Shown here: one piece after another, positions 8,346-16,633 of the stretch
Layout of the letters: every line of letters starts with the position of its first letter
How positions within the stretch are numbered: position 1 is the stretch's first letter
Assembly: GCA_963727835.1 (NCBI GenBank)
Contig: CAVSIB010000058.1
Coordinates: 1 to 32,762 of the forward strand
Origin: G026625185 sp963727835
GTDB taxonomy: Bacteria > Desulfobacterota > WTBG01 > JAGOGO01
Reading direction: 5' to 3'
DNA length: 32,762 nt
Notes under the pieces: generated by a model
The model's database searches: none
Told to the model about the DNA's origin: nothing
Seen by the model: the letters and a program-made list of their open reading frames with translations, nothing else
Made by a program: the position numbers and the translations under genes

Positions 8346-10751
8346 ATGCAGGAAAATAAGATAGATTCTCACACGCTTAAAGTTCTTGAATTTGATAAAA
8401 TAATTAATTTTTTGGGTAGATTTGCTTCCACAGAATTAGGTAAACAACACTGCCATAAGATTCTTCCGCAAATAAATCCCTTTTTGGTGCAAGAGAGACT
8501 CCAGGAAACAAGCGAGATGAAAGCTTTTCTTGGTGTTTTGGACTTCCTTCCTTTTAACACGTTACGAGATATTGCCTTTCTTTTAAAAAAAGCTGAACCC
8601 GAGGGCGGTCTTTTGTTACCCCTTGAATTATGGGAAGTTTTATCGCTCTTAGAATCAAGTCGTTTAGTCAAAGATTTAATTAAACCACGTAAAGAACAAT
8701 CACCGGCACTCTGGTCGATAGCCAATAGGATTAAACCTCTTTCCCCTGTTGAAGAACAAATAGGCAAGGCGATAAATGCGGAGGGAGAAATCCTTGATTC
8801 CGCAAGCAAAGAACTTGCGCGGATCAGACTAAAAATCAACCAAGTTAAAATTCATATTCGTGCAGTTCTGGAAGAAGTTTTAAACCACCCTGAAACTTCT
8901 CTTTTTGCTCAAGAAAAAATCATTACCTTGCGACATGATCGTTATGTTATCCCCCTGAAAGCAGATTTTAAAAAACGCATCCCCGGGATAGTTCATGACC
9001 AATCTCATAACCAAGCAACCTATTTTATTGAGCCGTTTCATGTGGTGGAGCACAATAATGAACTAATGTTGCTTAAGGAAGAGATGAAGAGAGAAGAGGT
9101 TCGAATATTAAAAAGTCTCACCATGGTGGTGAGAGGGGAGAAAAAAACTCTTTTGGAAAACCAAAAATATTTAGGGATATTGGATGGTATTCAGGCACGC
9201 GCTCGGATGAGTGATGCAATGAAGGCGCGAGAGCCAAAATTGATTAAAGTAAAAGAGATTAATTTGTTGCAGGCTCGACACCCCATTCTTTTAAACCAAT
9301 CCTTTCCAGACCATCTGGAACACTATCCACGGTTTGATAATAGTACAATTACACCGGTTGACCTTTTTTTTCCCGCTTCCTATTTAGGGATAGTTATTAC
9401 TGGCGCAAATATGGGGGGAAAAACGGCAACATTAAAAACTGTTGGTCTTTTGACCCTTATGGTTCAGGCAGGTATGCATATCCCCGTGGCAGAAGGCAGT
9501 ACCCTGCCCATCTGGGGAAAAATATTTGCCGACATTGGTGATGAACAAAATTTAGAAGAAAGTATTAGTACCTTTTCTTCCCACGTGGTCCACCTTAATG
9601 AAATTCTATTGCGCGCTGATGAACATTCTTTGGTTCTCTTGGACGAAGTCGGTTCAGGTACTGACCCCGAGGAAGGGGCAGCATTAGGGTCTGCAATTTT
9701 AGATGAACTAAGAAGCAGAAAAACCCAGGTAATCATAACCAGTCATCTCAATTTGTTGAAGGCCTATGGATTCTCCCATCCAGATGTTTTGAATGTTTCG
9801 GTTGGGTTTAACCCCATTACCTTGAAACCGACTTTTAAACTAGTTTTTGGAGTTCCTGGAACAAGTAAAGCACTGGAAACTGCTTCACGCCTTGGGATTT
9901 CAGCCCAAATTCTCTCTCATGCAAAATCTTATCTCAAGGAGAATGATCGTCGTATTTTAGCACTCACTGAGCACTTAGAGGATACACTTCAAAAACTGAA
10001 TGCAATCAAAACAAACTTTGAAGAAACACTCAATGCAGGGGCTCGTTACGAAGAAATAATGGCTAAATTTGTCGATAACGTTAAAGGTAAACAGAAAATT
10101 CTCATTGATCATGTTGGGAAAAAAGCTCAAAGGCTATTTCGTGAAATTGAAATAGAAGTAAAGAATCTTAGAAAGTCAAATTTTTCTTTTAAAAGTTTTA
10201 ATGAAATAAAAAACAAAGTGAGCGCAACGGTAGCAAAAACTTCGGATGATCCGAAACGCATCGAAATTTCTACCCAACTATATGAGGGGCTAAAAAAAGG
10301 AGATAAACTTTCCCTGGGTGGGAAGGAAGGAAAGGTGGTTGCTTTTGATCTTTCTTCAAAAAAAGTTGAAATTCAGACCGGGGGAGTTCGATTAAAAACC
10401 TGCCTGGATGAATTGGCTCGCATTGAATGTACTTCGATTCCTCCTTCTCAGGCACCAAAGGGATCCTCTTCGAAAATTAATGTAACCACTTCTGAACCGT
10501 TAGGCCCGGTATCTTCTCTCAACTTGGTAGGGTTAAGGGTTGATGAAGCCATACCATTGGTGGAAAAATTTATTGACAATGCTCTGCTTTATGGGATAAA
10601 GGAACTACGGATTATTCATGGAATGGGTACAGGAAGACTAAGGCTATCAATTCATCAGTTCCTTCAAAATCACTCCAGAATCGAGAAATTTTTTTTAGGT
10701 CCTCCGTTTGAAGGAGGCGCTGGAGTAACGATCGTTGAACTCGAACCATGA
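8346..10751 (+). CDS. mutS2: MutS2 family ATPase/nuclease
   Basis: The 801-residue length and domain order match MutS2. MutS2 lacks the mismatch-recognition domain of MutS; it is known as an anti-recombination or collided-ribosome-rescue factor. Visible parts are the clamp/lever helices, the P-loop GANMGGKT at 353-360, Walker B LVLLDEVGSGTDP with D433-E434, a coiled coil at about 540-610, a KOW-like segment (GDKLSLGGKEGKVVAF) at about 650, and a C-terminal Smr domain from about 723. In the Smr domain the second motif HGMGTG (758-763) is intact. The first motif reads LNLVGLR where the family has LDLxGxR, so the Asp is Asn. The frame is open throughout 2.4 kb. ATG 8346 follows a modest GGAAA ribosome site. 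Confidence 0.95.
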   Translation: MQENKIDSHTLKVLEFDKIINFLGRFASTELGKQHCHKILPQINPFLVQERLQETSEMKAFLGVLDFLPFNTLRDIAFLLKKAEPEGGLLLPLELWEVLSLLESSRLVKDLIKPRKEQSPALWSIANRIKPLSPVEEQIGKAINAEGEILDSASKELARIRLKINQVKIHIRAVLEEVLNHPETSLFAQEKIITLRHDRYVIPLKADFKKRIPGIVHDQSHNQATYFIEPFHVVEHNNELMLLKEEMKREEVRILKSLTMVVRGEKKTLLENQKYLGILDGIQARARMSDAMKAREPKLIKVKEINLLQARHPILLNQSFPDHLEHYPRFDNSTITPVDLFFPASYLGIVITGANMGGKTATLKTVGLLTLMVQAGMHIPVAEGSTLPIWGKIFADIGDEQNLEESISTFSSHVVHLNEILLRADEHSLVLLDEVGSGTDPEEGAALGSAILDELRSRKTQVIITSHLNLLKAYGFSHPDVLNVSVGFNPITLKPTFKLVFGVPGTSKALETASRLGISAQILSHAKSYLKENDRRILALTEHLEDTLQKLNAIKTNFEETLNAGARYEEIMAKFVDNVKGKQKILIDHVGKKAQRLFREIEIEVKNLRKSNFSFKSFNEIKNKVSATVAKTSDDPKRIEISTQLYEGLKKGDKLSLGGKEGKVVAFDLSSKKVEIQTGGVRLKTCLDELARIECTSIPPSQAPKGSSSKINVTTSEPLGPVSSLNLVGLRVDEAIPLVEKFIDNALLYGIKELRIIHGMGTGRLRLSIHQFLQNHSRIEKFFLGPPFEGGAGVTIVELEP

Positions 10752-10759
10752 TTTGATTT

Positions 10760-11609
10760 GTAACACTTTACATTAAAAGCCCTTATATTTGTAGCGTTGA
10801 TCGGAGTGATCGCCGGGTTTCGTTTCATCGAAGGGAATATGATCCTACTGCTTTTAGCACGTGGGCGACCACGGCTCATTATTCTCCGGTGGTTAGTATT
10901 TTCCCTTTCACCAACAAAACTAATTAGCCTGATTTACCGGAATTAGTGAGAGTTGGTTTTTTAAGGTCATTTTCTCCCTTTGCCTTTCAATGACCGTGAA
11001 TTTGGTGACATTGACCGTAACTTGGAGCTTTTGCAAAAAAACCAAAAAAATATTTTTACGAATTTTTCTGTAAGGATATAGGAGCTCTTTTAGGTGCTCA
11101 AGCTTTAGTTTATGGTGAGGCAACTAAATTTACTAAGATTTATGTTAGGGTATATTCTGCAGATTGGAGTTAGTGTGAAAATTAAAATTGTGGACTCTCA
11201 AGATGGGAAGACACGTTGGGAAGATTTTTATGACATACGTTTTCACGAGGGAGACATTCCCCCTTCATCAAATTTTGGCTGTTTTTTCCTTGGTAAAGAC
11301 ATATACCAATATCCGGTCAACTCAGGAACTTCGTACGATTGACGATCTCTGCCGCAACTTAGTGGCTCGCATACCAAAAGTCTCATTTCCCGAAGATGAA
11401 AAAAGTTCACGCTCTTTTTTTGTGTGAGATCCAAATTGGAGTGTTTAAAGACCTTAAACGTGCTCAGGAGCTGCAAGAAAAAAAATAAAAATTACGAAGC
11501 ATTTATTAGGACAATAGAAAACTATGGAGTCGTTTGGCATTGCGTGCTGATTGGTCCATTCGATTGTGGGCATGAAACGGATATCTGGAGGGAAAGAATT
11601 AAAACGTAA
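10760..11609 (+). pseudogene. Decayed GNA1162-like (DUF799) lipoprotein gene with C-terminal SPOR domain
   Basis: No single frame survives, but pieces in order give one protein: a signal-like helix (ALIFVALIGVIAG, 10776 onward), FPFTNKTN-stop-PDLPELVR (a TAG at 10925-10927), NDREFGDIDRNLELLQ (about 10989), DIGALLGAQALVYGEATKF (about 11075), VKIKIVDSQDGK..WEDFYD (about 11176), HEGDIP, DDLCRNLVARIPK (about 11341), then a SPOR-type peptidoglycan-binding repeat (EIQIGVFKDLKRAQELQE and YEAFIRTIENYGVVWHCVLI). The LGAQALVYG / VKIKIVDSQDGK / DLCRNLV pattern is that of GNA1162/DUF799 outer-membrane lipoproteins. At least six frame changes plus a stop make this a true pseudogene. The original would have been an envelope lipoprotein; the SPOR fusion is unusual for the family. 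Confidence 0.7.
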
Positions 11610-11689
11610 TTTGGTTTCCCTGCGATACCCATAAAAATTGATGTTTCTGTTCAACCGTAGGAATGAATGCTAAGCAAGGAGGAATCATT

Positions 11690-11869
11690 ATGGAACTCGG
11701 CGATAAAATAAAATTTTATTTTGCAGGGAAAGAAAAAGAGGGTTCGGTTTATAAAATTTTTCCTAAAACCATCTATATCTTAACTGATTTTGATAATCAC
11801 AAGGGTAAAATTATCCGGAGAAAACTTGCTGACTTAAGCGAAGACAAAGGAAAGAAGGGGAAAAAATGA
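11690..11869 (+). CDS. Small basic protein of unknown function (59 aa)
   Basis: ATG 11690 is preceded by a perfect AAGGAGG at 11676-11682 with 7-base spacing, one of the best ribosome sites in the window. That makes this start better than the in-frame ATG at 11663. The product begins MELGDKIKFYFAGKEKEGSV and has alternating beta-like strands resembling a small SH3-like or KOW barrel (GDKIKFYF, GSVYKIFPKTIYILTDF). It ends in a lysine-rich tail (EDKGKKGKK). A nucleic-acid-binding role is possible but not shown. It sits intact directly after a heavily decayed lipoprotein gene, and the gene beyond it is convergent. Confidence 0.6.
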   Translation: MELGDKIKFYFAGKEKEGSVYKIFPKTIYILTDFDNHKGKIIRRKLADLSEDKGKKGKK

Positions 11870-11920
11870 TAAGAAGCTTTCCTCAGATACGCAGGAGGGA
11901 GGGGATCACTACTGAGGCGT

Positions 11921-12268
11921 TTAAACCCAGTAAAGATATCTGCCACAATTTTCACAATTGCGCAACACCTGATTGCCCATCTCCCGACTGGATATTTGAG
12001 TAGGAATTTTTATAAAACAGCCGAGGCAAATGTTCTCCCGTACCGGAGCTATGGCTCTACTATAACGTGCTCGGACCCGATTATAGTGATTAAAAACTTC
12101 AGGAGGAATTTTTTTTATTAATTCTTCACGCGCTTCGATTAATTTTTCTAGTCCATTGATTTCAAAACCCATTTCTTCTTGCTGGGTAATGATCTCGGCA
12201 TTGTTTGATTCCGAGATCATTTCATCTAAATCCTGTAAAATAACTAAATTTTGTAAAATATCATTCAT
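11921..12268 (-). CDS. Short C4-type zinc-ribbon protein (DUF164/zf-RING_7)
   Basis: 115 residues: a helical first half (about 20-75) followed by the zinc ribbon of PF02591-type proteins, with PVRENICLGCFIKIPTQ and LRNCENCGRYLYW giving the two CxxC pairs. Family members are usually about 240 residues with a long N-terminal coiled coil, so this is a short form; no broken upstream piece is visible. Family members are often found near RNase H or Nif3-type genes, and their role is unsettled. Its ATG overlaps the stop codon of the upstream PtsN-like gene by 8 bases on the same strand, so the two are translationally coupled. Confidence 0.75.
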   Translation of the reverse strand: MNDILQNLVILQDLDEMISESNNAEIITQQEEMGFEINGLEKLIEAREELIKKIPPEVFNHYNRVRARYSRAIAPVRENICLGCFIKIPTQISSREMGNQVLRNCENCGRYLYWV

Positions 12269-12728
12269 TGGTTAAAAATTCCGTGATTACCTTTTTAAAT
12301 CCTTTAAAGCTTTTTACTCGAAGAAGCCTTTTCCTAGCCGATTCATCTCTTAAAAGTTCAACCAGTTTTCCTAAAAAGGGGAGGTAATTAACATCTTGAG
12401 GGGGGGCAATGATCACAAAGACTATTTTAACGGGAAGCTGATCCGGAGCATCAAAATCAATGCCTTCTTGTTTTAATCCCACTATCACTGTAAGCTTTTC
12501 AGCAGCCATAGAACGGCAATGAGGAATTGCAATGCCCTTACCAATGGCAGTGGTGCCTAATTGTTCCCGTTTTTCCAGAAGATCAATGATTATTTCGGCT
12601 TTAAAAATTTTTTTTGTGGTTTCTAGGAGGTTCGCTATTTCCTTAAAAACCTCCTTTTTGGTATGAGAAGTAAAATCCTCTATAAAAAGGTCTGAATCAA
12701 AGAAAGTTAAAAATTGTTGAAGAAGCAT
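12261..12728 (-). CDS. ptsN: PtsN-like phosphotransferase EIIA domain protein (fructose/nitrogen type)
   Basis: A single PTS EIIA type-2 domain of 155 residues. The phosphorylated histidine is His70 in GKGIAIPHCRS, and the surrounding pattern (REQLGTTAIGKGIAIPH, then KIVFVIIAPPQ and LPFLGKLVELLRD) is classical. Such stand-alone EIIA proteins are regulatory rather than transport proteins. A longer frame starts at 12779, but the domain begins naturally at the ATG at 12728. A plausible promoter (-35 at 12775-12770, -10 at 12753-12748, minus strand) lies between the two candidates, which supports the shorter start. No EIIB/EIIC or HPr gene is present in the window. It is co-translated with the zinc-ribbon gene downstream. 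Confidence 0.85.
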   Translation of the reverse strand: MLLQQFLTFFDSDLFIEDFTSHTKKEVFKEIANLLETTKKIFKAEIIIDLLEKREQLGTTAIGKGIAIPHCRSMAAEKLTVIVGLKQEGIDFDAPDQLPVKIVFVIIAPPQDVNYLPFLGKLVELLRDESARKRLLRVKSFKGFKKVITEFLTNE

Positions 12729-12747
12729 CCGCAATATTCCTAAGCAA

Positions 12748-12775
12748 TGTTTATGTTCAGTAAAAAAGTTGTCAA
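12748..12775 (-). promoter_or_regulatory. Candidate sigma-70-type promoter for the ptsN-like gene
   Basis: On the minus strand, TTGACA (12775-12770) is followed after 16 bases by TAAACA (12753-12748), giving a start of transcription near 12741, about 13 bases before ATG 12728. The -35 is perfect and the -10 is weak. Confidence 0.4.
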
Positions 12776-12883
12776 ACAAAGTTTGTTATTTTAATATTAA
12801 ACTTTTTTTATAATAATTTTATCAAACAAATTTGTCAAATATTTTTTCAGTAACCCCTAAATTTCTTAAGGTTGATAAAGAGT

Positions 12884-14047
12884 ATGATTGCTTATTTTGA
12901 TTGTTTTTCTGGGATAAGTGGGGACATGATTTTAGGAGCTTTGCTTGATCTTGGATTTCCCCTGTCAGAGCTCACCGCGTCTTTAGCTTCCCTTAAAATC
13001 CAAAAATATACCCTTGAAGCCTTGCCTGAAAAGCGAATGAACTTAAAAGGGACCCGTTTTCGAATAAAGGTGAAGCAACCGGGAAAAGATGAAAAAACTT
13101 TTAAAGAAATCCGCGCAATGATTGAGGGAAGCAAAATAAGCAAAGACGCAAAAGAAAAAAGCATCAATATTTTTTTCTGCCTGGCCAAAGCTGAGGCTTT
13201 TATTCACCGAAAAAGGGTCGACCAAGTCCATTTTCATGAAATCGGTGCTGCTGATTCCATAATTGATATTGTTGGGTCCGTTCTTGGTATTAATTACCTC
13301 AAGATTAAAGAGATTGTATCTTCTCCTTTACCCTTGGGAAATGGTTTTATAAAATGTGGACATGGTACACTCCCGTTACCTGCTCCGGCAACTCTTGAGA
13401 TATTAAAAACTATCCCGGTATATGGAATGGGCAAACCGGTTGAGACGGTTACTCCTACTGGCGCCGCAATAATTGCAACCCTCGCCCAATCCTTTGGTCC
13501 TTTGCCGCCTATTACCATAGAAAAAGTTGGATATGGGGCAGGAGAGCGAAATGACAATGAAGTGCCAAACTTGCTTCGGGTAATATTAGGACGAAAAGAA
13601 AAAAAAGTTTGCCGGGAACAGGTAGTTGTTATTGAGACCAACATAGACAATATGAACCCTGAGATTTACGAGTATCTTATGGAGGTGCTTTTTGAAAAAG
13701 GCGCTTTAGATGTTGCATTGATTCCGGTGCAGATGAAGAAAAATAGACCGGGAATACTTCTTAAAGTTATTGCCAGAGAAAAGGATAAAAGCGAATTGAT
13801 AGCAACCATATTCAACGAGACAACTACGTTGGGGGTGCGGGTCGATACGGCAGACCGTTATACTTTATCGCGGAAAGCGAGTGCGGTTGAGACTCCTTGG
13901 GGAAAAGTTCGGATTAAAATCATTGAGGAGCCAGGTGGGGAAATTGTAACTTCACCCGAATATGAGGATTGTAAAAGAATCGCCCGAACAAAAAGTATTC
14001 CGTTAAAACAAATTCTTTTTAAGATTAATAAGATAATAAAATCTTAA
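12884..14047 (+). CDS. larC: LarC nickel-insertion protein (nickel-pincer cofactor synthesis)
   Basis: LarC inserts nickel into the pyridinium bis-thiocarboxylate mononucleotide to finish the nickel-pincer nucleotide cofactor of lactate racemase and related enzymes, using CTP (established knowledge). The family signature is clear: MIAYFDCFSGISGDMILGAL at the N-terminus, HFHEIGAADSIIDIVG from residue 116, SPLPLGNGFIKCGHGTLPLPAP, ETVTPTGAAI, and a C-terminal domain with ETNIDNMNPEIYEYLME. A TTG at 12872 would add four residues, but the ATG at 12884 begins exactly where the family does. I see no larA, larB or larE in the window. Its stop codon lies inside a 17-bp inverted repeat. Length (387 residues) is normal. 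Confidence 0.93.
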   Translation: MIAYFDCFSGISGDMILGALLDLGFPLSELTASLASLKIQKYTLEALPEKRMNLKGTRFRIKVKQPGKDEKTFKEIRAMIEGSKISKDAKEKSINIFFCLAKAEAFIHRKRVDQVHFHEIGAADSIIDIVGSVLGINYLKIKEIVSSPLPLGNGFIKCGHGTLPLPAPATLEILKTIPVYGMGKPVETVTPTGAAIIATLAQSFGPLPPITIEKVGYGAGERNDNEVPNLLRVILGRKEKKVCREQVVVIETNIDNMNPEIYEYLMEVLFEKGALDVALIPVQMKKNRPGILLKVIAREKDKSELIATIFNETTTLGVRVDTADRYTLSRKASAVETPWGKVRIKIIEEPGGEIVTSPEYEDCKRIARTKSIPLKQILFKINKIIKS

Positions 14048-14056
14048 AAAGAATTT
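14010..14056. terminator. Long hairpin across the larC stop codon
   Basis: The 16-base arm AATTCTTTTTAAGATT (14011-14026) is repeated inverted at 14040-14055, and one further A-T pair (14010/14056) makes a perfect 17-bp stem with a 13-base loop. It contains the last larC codons and the TAA (14045-14047). No T-tract follows, so it is not a textbook terminator, but it is the longest perfect inverted repeat I found in the window. It may end transcription or protect the 3' end of larC mRNA. Confidence 0.5.
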
Positions 14057-14130
14057 ATATTGCATTTGCATTGGTAAAGGTTTATATTAATTTAAAAAAT
14101 TAATTTTCTAATTATGAAAGAGTACTGAAG

Positions 14131-14349
14131 ATGCCCATTTATGAATTTCGGTGTAATGAGTGTGGAAATGAGTTTGAAGAACTTGTCTTTGGGAGTACCA
14201 CCGAGGTGGTTTGCAAGAAATGTCAAAGTGCTAAAATTGAAAAGCTGATGTCAGCGGTTAGCTTTAAAAGCAGTGGTGGTTTTACCTCTGCCTCAGGAGC
14301 ATCCGGTTGCTCAAGCTGTGCAGGAAAAAGTTGTAGCACATGCAAATAA
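14131..14349 (+). CDS. FmdB-family small zinc-ribbon protein
   Basis: 72 residues starting MPIYEFRCNECGNEFEELV, the standard opening of the FmdB/CxxC-CxxC-SSSS family. The zinc ribbon uses two CxxC pairs (CNEC and CKKC), followed by a Ser/Gly/Cys-rich tail with three more CxxC-like pairs (CSSC, CAGKSC, CSTC). The family is a putative regulatory or RNA-binding group with no firm function. Its last codons overlap the start of the CcsA-like gene by 10 bases (14340-14349), so it is coupled to haem-pathway genes. Confidence 0.85.
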   Translation: MPIYEFRCNECGNEFEELVFGSTTEVVCKKCQSAKIEKLMSAVSFKSSGGFTSASGASGCSSCAGKSCSTCK

Positions 14350-15206
14350 CTCCCCTTTTATATTTTAAACAGATTGATCTCTATCTTTTTTACCTTACCC
14401 TTACCATTTATTGCATTGGCACCATTAATTTTCTTATTTACCTCATCAAACCACGACCATTATTTTCCCTGTTAGCGTTTTATATAACGATTATTGGATT
14501 TGTTTTTCACAGTATAATTTTAATCTTTCGTTATTTTACCTCTGCGTGTTTTCCCGTAACCGATCTCCATCAGTCCCTTTTTTTCTTTGCCTGGTGTTTT
14601 GTAGGGGTTTTCATTATTTTTAATATCAAGCATAAAATTCCGGTCTTGGGGTCATTTGTAACTCCATTGGCCATAGTTTTTCTTATCTCTTCGGCTACCC
14701 TCTTTACTCAAAAGCCGGTCCAGATTCCACCGCCGCTTCGAAGCATTTGGTTACCTATTCATACGACGCTTGCCTTTTTAGGGGAAGCGTTTTTTGGACT
14801 CGCCTTTTGCGGGGGGCTCATGTATTTGATTCAAGAAAATCAAATTAAAAATAAAAAATGGAGCTATTTTTTACATCGACTTCCTTCTCTCCAGACCCTT
14901 GATGATCTTAACTATCTTTGTCTGAGCTTAGGTTTCCCTTTTCTTACACTTGGTATAATTACCGGTTCAATATGGGCAGAGTATGCTTGGGGCTCTTATT
15001 GGAATTGGGATCCTAAAGAGACCTGGTCTTTGGTAACCTGGCTGATATATGCTGCTTTACTTCATGGGCGATTAACCATTGGTTGGCGAGGCAGACGGGC
15101 AGCTTACTTTTTAATCATTGGTTTTGCCGTGGTGTTATTTACCTTTTTGGGAGTAAACCTTCTATTACCTGGGCTCCATAGCTACGACAGTTTTACCTCT
15201 CCCTAA
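14340..15206 (+). CDS. ccsA: CcsA/HemX-like cytochrome c assembly family membrane protein
   Basis: 288 residues with about eight transmembrane helices. It carries the tryptophan-rich haem-handling WWD motif, split here as WAEYAWGSYWNWDPKETWSL followed by WLIYAALLH, with conserved His residues (IHTTLAFLGEAFF and LHGRL). The family contains CcsA (system II cytochrome c maturation) and HemX, which sits beside hemA in many bacteria and influences glutamyl-tRNA reductase. The length and the position 20 bases upstream of hemA fit HemX/CcsA equally well. No ccsB, resA or cytochrome gene is present to decide. The start overlaps the FmdB-type gene. Confidence 0.85.
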   Translation: MQITPLLYFKQIDLYLFYLTLTIYCIGTINFLIYLIKPRPLFSLLAFYITIIGFVFHSIILIFRYFTSACFPVTDLHQSLFFFAWCFVGVFIIFNIKHKIPVLGSFVTPLAIVFLISSATLFTQKPVQIPPPLRSIWLPIHTTLAFLGEAFFGLAFCGGLMYLIQENQIKNKKWSYFLHRLPSLQTLDDLNYLCLSLGFPFLTLGIITGSIWAEYAWGSYWNWDPKETWSLVTWLIYAALLHGRLTIGWRGRRAAYFLIIGFAVVLFTFLGVNLLLPGLHSYDSFTSP

Positions 15207-15226
15207 CATCTCATCAATTTTTTGCA

Positions 15227-16501
15227 ATGAATATTATTGTAGCTGGGTTAAGCCATAAAACGGCATCGATTGAACTAAGAGAAAAGCTTTCTTTTTCTTC
15301 TCATAATCTCACTACCCCTCTTAAGGAACTAGTAAATTTCCCAGCAATATATGAAGCTATCATTCTTTCTACCTGTAATCGTGTGGAAATTGCTGCCTGT
15401 ACTGCCGCGGATAGCGAAAAAGTTATTCGGGAGATCAAGATATTTTTAGCCGATTTTCACAAACTATCCTTGGACGAAATCACTCCTCACCTTTACTTTT
15501 ATACTGGCCAAGATGCTATCCGGCATGTGTTTAGAGTAGCCTCAAGTCTGGATTCAATGATTGTAGGCGAACCCCAAATACTCGGTCAGTTAAAAGATGC
15601 ATACCGTTCCGCAGTGGCAAACAAAACAACCGGTTCAATTCTCAACCGATTTCTTCATAAAGCTTTTTCGGTGGCGAAACGAGTGCGCAGTGAAACGGAT
15701 ATCGCCTCAAGCGCAGTATCGATTAGTTTTGCGGCAGTGGAATTGGCACGCAAAATTTTTGATAATTTAGAAGACAAAAAGATTCTTTTGGTCGGTGCAG
15801 GAGAAATGGCTGAATTAGTTACTCGACATCTCGTTTCCCATATGGTGAAGGAAATCTTTATCACAAATCGGACCTTCGAACATGCTTTACTATTGGCACA
15901 GGAATTCGGGGGAAGAGTTTTAAAGTTTGACGAGCTTTTTGATAGTTTTGCCCAGATGGATATTGTCATCAGTTCTACTGACGCACACGATATCATCATT
16001 ACTTATGAAAAAATTGCAAAAGCTCTTCACGCAAGAAAAAACAAACCAATGTTTTTGATTGATATTGCGGTTCCCCGAAATATTGATCCTCGCGTCCATG
16101 ACCTCCCCAATGTTTATCTTTACAATGTTGATGATCTTGATGGGATAGTTGAAAAAAACCGCCAGGTAAGAGAAAAAGAAGCCAACCATGCGGAAGATAT
16201 TGTCGAAGAGGAGCAGATGCGGTTTTATGTTTGGCTTCAACAGCAAGAAGTAACTCCGACGATAATTAAATTAAAAGAAAAGTTTGAAAGTATCCGCCTT
16301 AAAGAAATTGAAAAGACTCTCTCACACTGGGAAGGTTTAAGGGAAGAAGACAAGCAAAAAATTAATGCGCTTACCCACGCAATTGTCAATAAAATTCTTC
16401 ACGATCCGATAAATTTTTTAAAAACCAAAGGAAAAAAAAACAGGTTTCCCATCGAAGAAATAAAAAAAATATTTAATTTAAATGATGAAGAAGATGCGTG
16501 A
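15227..16501 (+). CDS. hemA: Glutamyl-tRNA reductase (first step of C5 tetrapyrrole synthesis)
   Basis: HemA reduces glutamyl-tRNA(Glu) to glutamate-1-semialdehyde with NADPH. Key features are present: AGLSHKTASIELREKLSF at the N-terminus, the catalytic cysteine Cys50 in LSTCNRVE, SLDSMIVGEPQILGQLKDAY, a Rossmann segment ILLVGAGEMAEL binding NADPH, FLIDIAVPRNIDP, and the C-terminal dimerisation helices. The length of 424 residues is normal. It follows the CcsA-like gene by 20 bases and is likely in one operon with it. The organism therefore uses the C5 (glutamate) route; hemL, hemB and hemC are not in the window. Confidence 0.95.
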   Translation: MNIIVAGLSHKTASIELREKLSFSSHNLTTPLKELVNFPAIYEAIILSTCNRVEIAACTAADSEKVIREIKIFLADFHKLSLDEITPHLYFYTGQDAIRHVFRVASSLDSMIVGEPQILGQLKDAYRSAVANKTTGSILNRFLHKAFSVAKRVRSETDIASSAVSISFAAVELARKIFDNLEDKKILLVGAGEMAELVTRHLVSHMVKEIFITNRTFEHALLLAQEFGGRVLKFDELFDSFAQMDIVISSTDAHDIIITYEKIAKALHARKNKPMFLIDIAVPRNIDPRVHDLPNVYLYNVDDLDGIVEKNRQVREKEANHAEDIVEEEQMRFYVWLQQQEVTPTIIKLKEKFESIRLKEIEKTLSHWEGLREEDKQKINALTHAIVNKILHDPINFLKTKGKKNRFPIEEIKKIFNLNDEEDA

Positions 16502-16633
16502 GCTGTGCACCCGGTAATATTAAGGGAATTTCCTTGTCCATGAAATCGGTTTTCTTCATTTTATCTACACCAAAAGATTTCCCAATGTTAAAATGATAAC
16601 GAGTTCCCCAAACCGGAGTAAACGTTCGATTTA

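Noticed and set aside
16502..16633. Protein-like readings on both strands between hemA and the Mut7-C gene
   Set aside because: About 130 bases with no start or ribosome site; the two readings are mutually exclusive and neither matches a family I know.
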